Of a DNA stretch of 64,000 nucleotides, positions 48,015 through 58,689 are shown one piece after another; position 1 is the stretch's first letter, and each line of letters begins with the position of its first letter. The stretch is from Anastatus disparis (taxonomy: Eukaryota; Arthropoda; Insecta; Hymenoptera; Eupelmidae). The stretch is from NCBI GenBank assembly GCA_017163975.1, contig JAFFSR010000021.1:248001-312000 (forward strand), written 5' to 3'. The notes under the pieces were generated by a model. That model was not told the origin of the DNA. It searched no databases and saw only the letters and a program-made list of their open reading frames with translations. Made by a program: the position numbers and the translations under genes.

Positions 48015-48827
48015 TTACATATATTCTCGGTGCTCAGCACGACGAGGACACTGATACGATCTTTTTACACCTGGATGATTACAGATGTAGCACCTTGGCT
48101 GGTCTTTGGCAAGGGCTTTTCGCCTTGCCTCCTCTTCTTCTTTCTCTAACCTCAGTCCAGCCATCATTTTGTCGGCTTTGGCCCGTTCGTGGGCCGCTTT
48201 TGCCTTGGCAGCGGCTTCATATGCCTTCTTTAGGGCTTGAGAGGCTTCTTCCTCTGCTTGGCGGACTTTAACTCTTTCTCTTTCTCTTCTCTTTCTTTCT
48301 TCCTCGATCTTGGCCAATCTAGCACGCCTGGCTCTTAGCAAAGCTGCCACCTCTTGCCTTCTATCTTTAATGATAGTTGGCCAATTATTGACTAGATCAG
48401 CCGCTTCCAACCCATACTGTTCGACGAAGTGGTCCCACCAAGCAAAAGCTTCAGCTTCCTCGTCAAAAGCCACTGAAGACTGACGAGCCACTCTCCTTAA
48501 CTCAGTCTGGAGTTCCTTCCACTCTTCTGCCATTGATGGCTCTTCCTTGGAAGGCGTCGTGCCTGATCGTGGGTCGCAGGCCGGTTGGCTCTGCGACACA
48601 CTGGGCTTTGAGGCTGCTACAACCTCTTGCCGCTTGGGCGTCGGCTTAACGGGGAGGCTATCTCTCTTCCTCTCCTTCTCTATCTCCCGCTGTATCCTTT
48701 CAGTCTCCGACTGATCTCGCAGGAATTCTGCGTAAGGTAGCAGGTAATCTCTAACCTTCATGTCCGCAGTGTTAGAGATTAGGAAGGCGATAAGATCTTC
48801 CATCCCTTTACGACGTTGAGGATCCAT
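48015..48827 (-). CDS. Extra ORF after pol, coiled-coil protein with a C-terminal Cys motif
   Basis: 270 residues, starting 44 bases after the pol stop, in the position where envelope genes lie in some gypsy-type elements. It has no signal peptide or membrane segment. Residues 1-50 are helical and acidic/basic mixed (MDPQRRKGMEDLIAFL). About 50-105 is polar with Pro/Ser. About 110-160 has a tryptophan-bearing helical stretch (EAFAWWDHFVEQYGL). About 160-240 is a long Arg/Glu/Lys/Ala heptad-like coiled coil. The tail reads CYICNHPGVKRSYQCPRRAEH, similar in layout to the gag zinc motif of the same element (CYRCGLPGYTQWSCPQC). No known family comes to mind. A nucleic-acid-binding accessory protein, perhaps derived from gag, is a guess. 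It is uninterrupted. Confidence 0.7.
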   Translation of the reverse strand: MDPQRRKGMEDLIAFLISNTADMKVRDYLLPYAEFLRDQSETERIQREIEKERKRDSLPVKPTPKRQEVVAASKPSVSQSQPACDPRSGTTPSKEEPSMAEEWKELQTELRRVARQSSVAFDEEAEAFAWWDHFVEQYGLEAADLVNNWPTIIKDRRQEVAALLRARRARLAKIEEERKRRERERVKVRQAEEEASQALKKAYEAAAKAKAAHERAKADKMMAGLRLEKEEEEARRKALAKDQPRCYICNHPGVKRSYQCPRRAEHREYM

Positions 48828-48871
48828 CTGTTAGTAGGAAGAAAGGATTGTTTGTTAGTATTCTCAGGTGG

Positions 48872-51170
48872 TTACTTTTTATTTGCGCGGGTTCGCATTC
48901 TAGTTTTTCTCGGCGAATATTCGATTACATTTTCGCTACGCTGTATATTTGTAGAACCTTTTGGCCTACCACGCTTACGCTTGATTTGCTCAGGCTCAGT
49001 TTGACGCATACGCTTTACGTTTCGGGTTACTACGATGGCGGTCTTACGCGGACGACCTCGTTTCCTATTCGGCTTTTCGAGTTGGGGAGTCTCACCGCTC
49101 GCAGGCGGTCGCACGCAACCTGAGCCTGAGTCTCCGTCAGCACACGGAGTCGCGTCGCTCGCAAGAGACGGGTCGCTCATCGTCTCATTCGCATGTGTTG
49201 ATTCCACCGGTGGTTGAGATGGTGATTCGTCTTCTTGCCGTGCTATATATGGTTTTAGTTGCTCTACGTGAACAGGGCTGTAAGCATTGCCATCTTGGTC
49301 TATCAATCTGTACGTGTTGGAACCACATTTAGCTGTAATCACATATGGGCCTACAAATTTTGGTGCAAGCTTGCTTGCAATACCCTGGGCAGCCGAAGAG
49401 AGTATTTTATTTCTTTTCCATACTAAATCTCCAATGGTATACTCTACTTCTCTTCGACCAAGATCATATGCATCAGCTTGCTTCTGTTGCGCAGACTGTG
49501 CACGATCTACTACCTGTTCATGTAGCAAAGGCAATTTGCTTACACGAGTTTGCCAGTTCGTTACTTCTTGTAATCGTTCATTTTCCTGAGCAGCTTTATC
49601 TTCTTTTCTTTTCAGTGAGCTCGGAGGTACTGGCTGCCTACCATAATTTAACAACGCAGGGCTCGTGCCGGTTGTACTCTGTTTCGCCGTATTATATGCA
49701 AATATAATTTCAGGTAACTTTTCGTCCCAAGAACGGTGATTTTCATCAATAAATGCAGTAATCATGGTTTTAACCGTCCGGTTTATCCTTTCTACCGGAT
49801 TAGCCTGCGGATGATACGCAGGAGTAGTATTATGACAAATACCTGCTTCATTTAGATATTTATCTACTACTTGATTCCTGAACTCTGATCTATTATCAGA
49901 TAAGAAGATCTCAGGCGCACCAAACCTTAAAACAATTCTTTCTCTTAGCGCTTTTGATATCGTGGATGCATTCGCATTTCTAATAGGTATGCACTCCACC
50001 CATTTGGTGAATAGATCTTCGAAAATCAAAGCATACTCATATCCACGTTTACTTCTTGGAAACGGACCTGTTACATCTCCAGCGACAACTTTCCATGGGC
50101 CTGAAACTTCTCTTTTACCCATCAAACCTGCAGGTAGTTTTTGTTCGACTTTGCACTGCTGACAGATCTCACAGCTCTTAACATACTGTGACACTGTTTT
50201 CTCTAGATAAGGCCAGTAATAATATTGCTTTACGCGAGCCACTGTTTTATCACGACCTAAGTGACCAGCTGTCGGCTCATCGTGGCATTCATGCAGTACT
50301 TCTGCTCGACTTTCGCTGGGAACAACGAGTTTCCATGCGTCATCGTCTCCCATCGTTTCTTCAGTAAACCTGTCCGGTACATAACGGTACAATTGACCTC
50401 CAACTATTTTCCATTTTGGATAGTCATTAGGGTTACTCATAACCTGTTGAAGCAGAGACTTATACCACGCATCCTTGGTTTGCGACGCCCAACTTAGTGC
50501 ACTTAAGTGAGTGTCGCATTCTACTGAGTCTTCATGCATACGTGATAACGCATCAGGTACATAGTTTAATGCACCTTTTCTGTGCTCAACAGTGTAAGAG
50601 TACCCTTGCAGCTCCAGCGCCCAACGCGCTAGCCTGCCCGTTGGATTATGTAAATTACATAACCAACGTAAGCTACTATGATCCGTTATGACCTTAAAGT
50701 CATAACCTTCAATGTAACAACGAAACTTTTTGACAGCCCATATAACAGCTAGACATTCTCTTTCTGTTACGCTGTAGTTTCGCTCTGCACTGGACATGGT
50801 ACGACTAGCGAATTCCAATACTCGCTCTTCGTCGTTGACTACCTGTAGAAGTACTGCTCCTAGGCCTGAGTCACTAGCATCTGTCTGTATAACGAATTGC
50901 AAATCGAACTGCGGTCTATGCAATAACGGAGCAGATGCTATCAAAGCTTTTATTTGGTCAAAAGCGATTTCCTGATCGCTTGACCATGCATATCTGCAGT
51001 CTTTTCTAGTGAGCCTGGTTAATGGCTCTGCTAACGTGGGGAAATTTTTCAAGAATTTCCTGTACCACGAGGCCATGCCCATGAAACGCCTCAGCTGCTT
51101 TAGATTTTTAGGAGCTGGGTATTCAACGATGGGTCTTATCTTATCTGGGTCAGGCTTAAAACCATTTTAT
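48872..51170 (-). pseudogene. pol: pol, 3' part: RT end, RNase H, integrase with AT-hook tail
   Basis: The frame is open from about 51163 (GFKPDPDKIRPIVEYP) through the ATG at 51082 to the stop at 48872. RT connection is seen at FMGMASWYRKF. RNase H has IQTDASDSGLGAVL, TERECLAVIWA and ITDHSSLRWL with DALSR at the end. Integrase has an HHCC zinc finger (AGHLGRDKT... CEICQQC) and a core with AGDVTGPF (Asp), FLSDNRSEF (Asp) and NPVERINRT (Glu); the usual Gly after SDN is Arg. GDLVWKRN and FVGPYVI mark the C-terminal domain. There is no chromodomain. Instead the last 80 or so residues are basic, with KRGRPRK and KRGRPKG, two AT-hook motifs. It is in a different frame from the upstream pol half because of a deletion near 51160. 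Confidence 0.9.
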
Positions 51171-52408
51171 ATGTTCAGCGAACGTCTCAGTTACTACGAT
51201 GATATCATCTAAGTACGAAAATGCGTATGGCTCGAGTTCTGGGCCTATAACCTTATCGATTAATCGCTGAAAGGTGGCGCCAGCGTGGCTAAGGCCGTAC
51301 GGCATCCGTTTAAACTGGTAAAGGCCCATGCCAGGTACCGTAAATGCCGTTTGAGCACGTGAGTCTTCTTTCATCCTAATTTGATGATAAGCACTGCTCA
51401 AATCCATTGTAGAGATGTATCTTGCTTTCTGCAATTTACGCAAGATATCATCCATTCTTGGCAATGGATACGCATCAGGTTTTGTAACTGCATTGACTTT
51501 TCTAAAGTCAATACAGAACCTGAATTTGCCATTTGGTTTCTTAACTCGAACTACAGGGCTTGACCAGCCGCTCATCGAAGGTTCAATTATATCTGCAGCT
51601 AGCATTTCCTTAACCTGCTCGTGCATCCATTCTTCGACTTTTTTAGAAACAGGATAATATTTCTGTTTAATAGGGCGTGCAGAACCTGTATCGATCTCAT
51701 GTTCGATCCAATTTGTGCAGCCTATAGGAGTATCATCTTCTCCTAATATTTCTGTAACTAAACTTTTTACACGAGCCCGATCAGCTGCTGATACGTCAGC
51801 TAAACCAACTGATCCTAGCTTAGCAACATATAACTGCTTAAGCGCTGCGACTTCCAAATTCACTTTCACATTCGTTCCTTTGAAAGAGAGTTTATTTTCG
51901 CAAGGATCGAAAATAGCTTTAAACGCTCGTATAAAATTGCCACCTAGATAACATTCTTCATCTAAGCTAGGCATGATAGCAGAACGGATCATCTTCGTAA
52001 CTCCGCCTACTGTAAAAGGTAAGTCGACATAACCTACTATCGAGCATTGCCTACCATCTGCTACTTTGGCGAATCTGTCCGTAGCTGGTATTAATGGCAC
52101 ATTACAGGCTGCAGCCAACTGTAAACCTGTAGAATTCATGACTGTACGTGACGCACCTGGGTCATATAATGCTCTTATACGGTAATCTCCGATCACTACC
52201 ATGAGCCACCATCGAGCTTCGTCATCTATATCTGACTGCAGTTGCTCTTCCTGTTCACTTGTCTCAGCCTGACAAGTTCGAGACTCGCTCTGCTCTTCTA
52301 CTGGAATTTCAGGTGACCTTTTGTCTATTACTTTTTCAGTAGAGAGTTCTGAGGTCTCGTTATCTTTGCTAGGAGCAGCAGGTACCTCATCTACTTGCTC
52401 CCTTGTCC
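51156..52408 (-). pseudogene. pol: pol, 5' part: protease and reverse transcriptase, truncated
   Basis: The frame is open from the gag overlap (about 52408) through the ATG at 52202 to a TAA at 51156. An acidic linker precedes the aspartic protease, whose active site reads LYDPGASRTVM (usual form D-T/S-G). RT follows, with CTNWIEHEIDTG, PIKQKYYP, SSPVVRVKKPNGKFRFCIDF, TMDLSSAYHQI, FKRMPYGLSHAGATFQ and SYLDDIIVV, all RT palm and finger motifs. After EHIKW the frame runs into a stop. The next recognisable residues (GFKPDP) follow at once in another frame, so the RT thumb segment, normally some 40 residues, is deleted. Entry into this frame is probably by -1 frameshifting from gag. Confidence 0.9.
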
Positions 52409-52415
52409 TTTTCCC
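52409..52415 (-). promoter_or_regulatory. Candidate -1 ribosomal frameshift heptamer (GGGAAAA)
   Basis: On the minus strand, G GGA AAA sits in the gag frame eight codons before the gag stop. It has the X-XXY-YYZ form of -1 slippery sites. The pol frame is exactly -1 relative to gag and is open across this point. No downstream structure was worked out. Confidence 0.65.
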
Positions 52416-53195
52416 TTACATTGAGGACAGGACCATTGCGTGTATCCAGGCAACCCACAGCGATAACAACTGAGGTTAGGATTTCTACTTCTCGCACCTT
52501 TTTTATTTTCCTCGTTAGGTTTATCTTTATTTGGGTTTTCAGTCTGATTTCCCTTCTGATTCTGATTTTCTTGTTCAGAACTACCTTGCCCTTGATTAGG
52601 TTTACGAGGAGGTCTCTTAAAATTCTGTGGATTTCTCTGCTGATTTTTACGTGATGTATTTGGTGAAGCTTGTCCAGACTGATTTATATTGGGAACCGCC
52701 GGTTGCCTGTCCATCCTTTCAGACATTTTATTTAACTGAGAAACTATCTGCATCAACGTTTTAGCTATGTTAAACTGTTCAGATGCCAACGTTTTTTCTT
52801 CTATAGCGGCAACCTGGTGTTTATTCTCTTTTCGCTTGGACGCAGGACGGTAAGCTACGTCAGGCAATAAAGAATGTTCCGGCAGAGGAGGAGGCCTATA
52901 TGCTCTCTCTGCATCTATTGTTAATTCAGCTTCGACTGCTTTTTCTAGTAATGACTCTACGTCAACAATCTCATCCCTTCTTACCATGCGCTGAATCTCG
53001 GGTAAGAGGTTGCGATGTAACAGGTCGAGCTGTTGCCCTACATCTGGTAATGGAACTTGCTTTAATATAATGGCTTGTAGACAGGTTATATAATCACGCA
53101 CAGGTTCATTTTTACCTTGCGTACGCCTGTTCGCTTCAGACCGCAGTCTTTGTTGGAAACGTCTACTGTGTCCGTACCAACGCAGAGCAGCTTCT

Positions 53196-53584
53196 TTAAG
53201 AAGGGGCCGAACTAGCTGTCTTTGTCTAATAGCGTTTTTCATCATTTATGTAAACACTATCCGGTATAACAAGAAAAAAATAGCAGCCCCCGCTAGATAT
53301 TAGTATAATTAGTCAATTTTGTAATAACAACCAAATTTTTTACCGCATAGTTTTTGACTAATTAGAGACCTACTAGCAATCTAGAATATAACCTATCTTT
53401 TTTTGGTAGGTCTCTAATTATTCAAAAACTACGCAGTGAAAAAATTTGGTTGTTATTACAAAATTTACTTATTATACTAATATCTAGCGGGGGCTGCTAT
53501 TTTTTTCTTGTTATACCGGATAGTGTTTAAATAAATGATGAAAAACGCTATTAGACAAAGACAGATAGTTCGGCCCCTTCTTAA
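53196..53584. mobile_element. Palindromic TTAA MITE, family F, in gag
   Basis: TTAAGAAGGGGCCGAACTAG to ATAGTTCGGCCCCTTCTTAA, with long arms (GTCTTTGTCTAATAGCG, CTATCCGGTATAACAAG, ATAGCAGCCCCCGCTAGATA) meeting near 53390. TTAA is present at both ends. A second copy enters the window at 63905. Confidence 0.95.
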
Positions 53585-54686
53585 ATTCTGCCCACGTATT
53601 CCACGAATGTTTATTGTTTCTGTACCACGTGGCTGCTACGCCTGATAACAGTTCTGAAAGAGAGGATAGCAGATCACTCTCACTCATTTTTGCTAATGTT
53701 CTGCATTCTTCTACCCTGGTCAGGAACAGGTCTATGCTCTGTCCTTTTTCACCTGAGAATGTTACGTTCCATCGGCGAACTATGTGACCAATATCTAACG
53801 TTCTATTAGCGTTGTTAGGCCGATCATTTTGCAAATTTGTGCACATTTGCGGCATTGGGCTTGACGTAATAGGATTCCCCCTCCCCCCGACTGTACTTAC
53901 TCCTGGAAGTTCACTCGGAGGTAAGCCTGCCTGTACGTCAGCCAGAGTGCCATTTCCAGTATTATTATATACCCTGAATGTATCCTGGAAATTTACTCTC
54001 GTATTTGTTGGCGGCCTCTGGTCGTTGCCCCTTTCTAGCTGGTTGCTTTGCTGCTCATCTATCCGTGTACTAGATGATCTTGGATTTGGAGTTTCCTCTC
54101 TTCTTTGTGTTATGGCAGCTACTGACTCTGCCAATGTTTTTATTTGCTTATTCATATTATGAAGATATTGCATCAGTTCAGTTGGTAATACGAACGGCGT
54201 TCTATCCGTTGTTTGCATCACTGTTGTTTCCTGTTCGGTAACTTGATTTGGAGGGTTGGTGGGTGTTTGTGCCTGTCCACCAGAACGTGGTTTGTTCGTT
54301 CCCTCTCTCAATGTCTCCTGTAGGTTTATCTTTATCTGAGGATCTTTATCGAGCACACTGAGAACATGGTCTTCATCTTGTTGCACGTTAGGGTCAAAAA
54401 TAGTTGACCCTGTCTTCTCACATATTGTTCTTTCTATAAATTCTTTTCTTACTCTCAGACGCTGTTGACGTATTGTCAATTCATCATCATTAGAATTCGT
54501 TTGCTGAAATTCTTCAGCCGAATAATTTCCAATTAACCAATTTATTAATCGATTGGTTTTTTGATGATGAAAGCCGTCTGTTCTTAGACCTAACTCCTGT
54601 AGAGTTATTCCTAAGTCCTCCTCAGATATGTACCCTACCCATTTTTCGGCTGCATCAGCACTTGCTTTTAACGGTACATTAGCCAT

Positions 54687-56214
54687 CTTGAATTTATTTT
54701 TCTTCTTTCTTGACTATATCTGTGTTTAAATCTGATCGCACGCAAGTACGCTACTACGCTTGCAGTGTGTGTGTATATTCGCTATATAAATAATATTTCA
54801 GTTCGTATATGTGTGGTTAGAAACTAAGCCGCACACATACGATGTGAAAAAAACAAAATATATTTATATATAATTAAGAAGAAAAAATATATATTTTTAT
54901 GTTTTGGTTTTTGGATTTATTTATTTAACGTAATAACTAATAATATTTTAGTGATTGACCGACATAACACAAAATTTTCCAACACTGTAATTTTAATTTT
55001 TATTACAACAAGGACATTAGAAATTGTTGTTAAAATATTCAAAATACGCGGCTAAATCCAAAAGCCTGTGCGTTTTTAAACTTTAGTTAAAAGCGCACAC
55101 CTAACTGTGTGAGGACAATTTTTTTTATTATACACTTGTATTTAATGTGTAGTGTAAAAAAGTGAGAAAAAAAAATTTTTAATGAAATCTTTGAGAAATT
55201 TCTAAATTTTCTCTACCACACACACTGCGCCGATCAATTGCCACGCTATGATCTGGCAATCTTTTGTGAGAGAGAATTTAATATCACAAAAAAAACTTTA
55301 CTATGTGTAAATAATGTTATGTAGTTTAAATTCTATTAAACCAAAAAAAAAATTTTCCTGATTCTTTAATGTATACTCAGAAAAAAATTTATTTTAATTT
55401 TTATTCTATTAAATTTAATATTAAATTACAAAAAAAATTTTTACTCTTGTTGAGGATAAATTATTTTTACATTAAAGGATTATTAATAATTTATTTAATT
55501 TCAGCTTCCTCGCCAGCTGAAACTAATATTCTCTCTCACTTTATAAGTCAACGAAATATGACTAACGACCTGATCGATAAGGGGGTATATATAATAATGC
55601 ACGTCTCTATTTTAAATAAATTCTAAATGCCTGTTCGCTTTTTCTCATAAAGCGAACGACAGCATACAGAGTTATATATTTTAATATCTGTATCTACGCT
55701 AAGCTATGTCAATAGCGCCTGCGCATTACCTACAAAGAAAGAGACAAGAAAAAAAAATTTTGCTGGGACACGTGGGGACGCAACTCGTAACAGAAAATTA
55801 CAACGAAAAGAAAATTTCGATAGTATGTAATTTTGTTCACAAAAAAAAATTTTGTTATATATTTTACGAAAAACGAATTTTATTTAATTTTATTAACTTT
55901 ATTAATTACGTAACAAAAAATTTTATGTCAAAATTATTTTCCGAAAGAAAAAAAAAATTTTAATCCACTTTTATTTTAACAAACAAAAATAATTTTATGG
56001 TTAAAAGAGAGAAAAAAAATTTTACCACGTGCTACTTCAAATATTAAATTTTATCTGTAGTCAACACGCCATCTTTATTATAAAGACTTTTAAGAAAACG
56101 CGAAGTCCGTTTACGTCGATGGTAACTACACTCTCGACGCCATTTGCAATTTTCGATTTATTCGACAACGCGAGAAAGCCTGTTCCCGCTGACGCAACTA
56201 TTCATTGGGCGCCA
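54687..56214 (-). other. 5' leader of the retroelement, no ORF on the coding strand
   Basis: About 1.5 kb between the primer site and gag. AT-rich with many AAAAAAATTTT runs; small plus-strand frames are not convincing. It would hold packaging and translation signals, none of which I can define. Confidence 0.6.
56197..56214 (-). other. Primer binding site, lysine-tRNA-like
   Basis: Three bases inside the 5' LTR, the minus strand reads TGGCGCCCAATGAATAG. TGGCGCCCAA matches the start of the tRNA-Lys primer site known from the Drosophila gypsy element; agreement stops after about ten bases. Confidence 0.65.
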
Positions 56215-56217
56215 TTT

Positions 56218-57375
56218 TGTAACGGTAATTTACTACGCGTTACAAAAGAAATTAGATTTTTCTAATTCCAATTTACTTTTTGCTAAGACTAAGTAATTTT
56301 GTCAGAACACGGAGCTGCTAGAATTTATATCGAGTATGATAAACTAACAACAGATTCCGGCAAAGCTAGTTAGTATGTTAGATTGATGTGCGACGGAGTA
56401 TTTTTCCGTCAGCTCGTTGCTGCGCGTCTCTCTCTCTCTCTCTCTTACCTGATCGAGAGACGCGATGCCGCTAGCACAGTTCTCCTTATTGATATGAAAT
56501 TTAACCTTCTCAGTTAAATTTATTAGGAAATATATATACCTTTTAATAAAATAAATAAGGACCGCGGAGGCGTCGGGGTAAGCAACAGGATAGGCTTTTT
56601 TATAGCGTGCACTTATAGCAGACAAAATAGAATTTTATGATTAAAATATATTTATTAAAAACAATGAAGTAAAGATACAAAAATAATAAATGAACGCGAA
56701 TGAATTAATATATTAAATAAAGCGATACAAAAGTGTTTAAATCAAACGGAGAAATATTCTCCAGAAAGAGACAGCAATAGGGAGGGACGCGACGCGAGCT
56801 AAGATACAACGTACGCTCGAACGCACGACAGTTGTTACAACGCCAGAAGTTTCTTCGAGGTAAGAAACTTCTGGTTAACAAAATCTTAATGATAACTTAC
56901 GATATCGCGAAGAGGCCTCTTATCTCGTGTAGCAAAAGACGACCGACGTTGACCACCAGAGACGGTATATATCTCGCCTGAACGCTGTGGCTCGTGTATC
57001 CAGCCCAACAGTAGAAACAATTTCCCGGTCGCTGCGACTCCTCGTGGACAGCCAAGACAGGTTGAACGCAGCCTGGATACGATGCACGTGCGATTTTCGA
57101 CTGGAGATCTCCTTTTCCCTTTTCTCACACAAAATTATGAACAGCACTACACCAGCGAATTAATCGAGAGAGATTCGAATAAAATCGAGAAATTAGATTA
57201 AGTTGCGCGCTTGTAGGCCGTTGAATCAAGTCTGAAGCGCCGCGGCTTCTCTTCCTTCTCGTGCGCGTCGATTGACGCCTTATAACACTAGTATATGACG
57301 GCGCTCGTGACAGCGCCCCGAGTTAAATTAATTACAGCAGCGCGCGAGATTCGAACACGGTAAAATACCGTGACA
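56218..57375 (-). mobile_element. 5' LTR of the gypsy-type element
   Basis: 1158 bp, TGTAACGG to CCGTGACA on the plus strand; being at the upstream side of gag on the minus strand it is the 5' LTR. Translated frames from this LTR are identical to those from the other LTR. Confidence 0.95.
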
Positions 57376-57395
57376 ATATACATATATATATACAC

Positions 57396-58120
57396 TGAGA
57401 AAAATAAAAAAATAACTTTAGTTATATACAGTAATAAAAATTACTATATTTTATAAGTCAGCTAGGACATTTCTGCATTGTGACGATTTTTATTACATTT
57501 ATAACAAATATTACTATAAAATTTGATAAGGTTGGCAACATCGTTTATGAAATGAAACTATATCTTATTAGAAAAATTGCTATATTACATAATAAAAATT
57601 ATGCTACAGTAAAATTTGTTATGACACAGTAAAAATATTTGATATCTCATGTTGGAATTAATGTTATAAGAATAATAAATTTCACTATTTCAAATAATAA
57701 TGTCGAGTCGATGATCTGTAAATTTATTTCTAATCTCAAAATTTTCTACTAAATTGAAAGTATAGTTCTGTAACATATGTAGACAATTCGAAATTTTATA
57801 AGTAACATGTCATGATGGCGCAGTCGGTAACGTTCACGCTTTTCGTTCTCTAGATACCCGGGTTAAACTCCACTCCAGATCCGTTTTTTTCAAAGGTGAT
57901 TTATTTAAAAAAAAATTCAATTAATATATTAAATAAATTTAAAAAATTTCAATAGTAAATTTCGGGTAAAAAAAAAATTTTTCTACGTATCTGTTTTCAT
58001 AAATTTTACTATGTAATTTAGTAATTTTTATTATAACGCAGAAATGTCCCATTCGTACTATATAATATAGTAATTTTTAATACAATCTATAGTTATATTT
58101 ATTATAGGATTTATCTTAGT
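57396..58120. mobile_element. TA-flanked MITE with CACTGAG ends
   Basis: Ends read CACTGAGAAAAATAAAA and, on the complement, CACTAAGATAAATCC; TA lies outside both. Inner arms share CATTTCTGC(A/G)TT and its inverse. TA duplication and these ends suggest a Tc1/mariner-type non-autonomous element. No coding region. Confidence 0.7.
57810..57883 (+). repeat. tRNA-like sequence inside the MITE
   Basis: GATGGCGCAGTCGG is A-box-like and GGGTTAAACTCC is B-box-like, 40 bp apart. There is no clean cloverleaf, so it is more likely a SINE head than a tRNA gene. Confidence 0.45.
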
Positions 58121-58564
58121 GTATATATATTCATTCAATTCCTCAAACCTATCCGTCGAAACTCGCCATATCGGTCTGGATTTCGATAGCATAGTGAATG
58201 AGCCCTTTCGCTTGCGGGCTCACCTATACTTAATCCATCTCCTTATTCCTACTCCTTATTTTTCTTATCTAAAGATGATTTAGGTAAAAGAAGTAGTTAC
58301 TTGGTAAAAAAAATTCAACAACCGCTTAAAACCATTTGACCGGCATTAAATAAAAGTGTTGCGTCCCTCAGACGTTACAATATAAAGGAAATATTTATTT
58401 AAGGAAATTTAAAATACCGACATTACAGTTTCCCGAATTTTTTTTTCTTAATCTGAAAGTTTTAAAAATATCTCTATATTATATCCTTTTATTTTTACTA
58501 ATAAAAAGCCTAATATAGAAATATTCCATAAAATTTTTGAACAAAGATTAAAAGATTGGGAAAC
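58121..58564. other. Spacer before the satellite element
   Basis: Includes GAGCCCTTTCGCTTGCGGGCTC near 58200, a short hairpin. No gene seen. Confidence 0.5.
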
Positions 58565-58689
58565 TGCCCCACACAGCATGAAAGATATCATTGAAATATT
58601 CCAATGGAATATTTCATTGAATTATGTATGGAAGCTTTATGGAAGAAAACAGAAATATTCCTGAAATATTGCTAAGGAAACTTTCTACG

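Larger units (their letters stand above)
52391..54686 (-). pseudogene. gag: gag, split by a MITE
   Basis: The 5' part starts at ATG 54686 (MANVPLKASADAAEKW) and stays open into the MITE, with frame end at 53511; real gag sequence stops near 53584. It holds a Gln/Asn/Thr-rich middle and a capsid-like end (WNVTFSGEKGQSIDLFLTRVEE, LLSGVAATWYRNN). The 3' part resumes at about 53196 with KEAALRWYGHSRRFQQRL, then EPVRDYITCLQAI, an Asn/Gln-rich linker and a zinc motif CYRCGLPGYTQWSCPQC, ending at the TAG 52391-52393. The zinc motif lacks the usual His (Tyr in its place) but has a second CxxC, so it may bind zinc through four Cys. With one TTAA retained, the two halves are in the same frame. Confidence 0.9.
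46744..57375 (-). mobile_element. Ty3/gypsy-type LTR retrotransposon, 10.6 kb
   Basis: Two nearly identical LTRs flank gag, pol and an extra ORF, all on the minus strand. ATAT lies outside both ends (46740-46743, 57376-57379), consistent with a 4-bp duplication but not decisive in a TA repeat. Domain order protease, reverse transcriptase, RNase H, integrase is that of Ty3/gypsy. No envelope-like gene is seen. The copy is defective: a MITE splits gag and a deletion removes part of reverse transcriptase. Confidence 0.95.

Noticed and set aside
47903..48827. An envelope gene after pol
   Set aside because: The ORF there has no signal peptide, membrane segment or cleavage site.
48816..52654. Plus-strand frames opposite pol and gag
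   Set aside because: Antisense shadows of the minus-strand coding region, with no motifs of their own.
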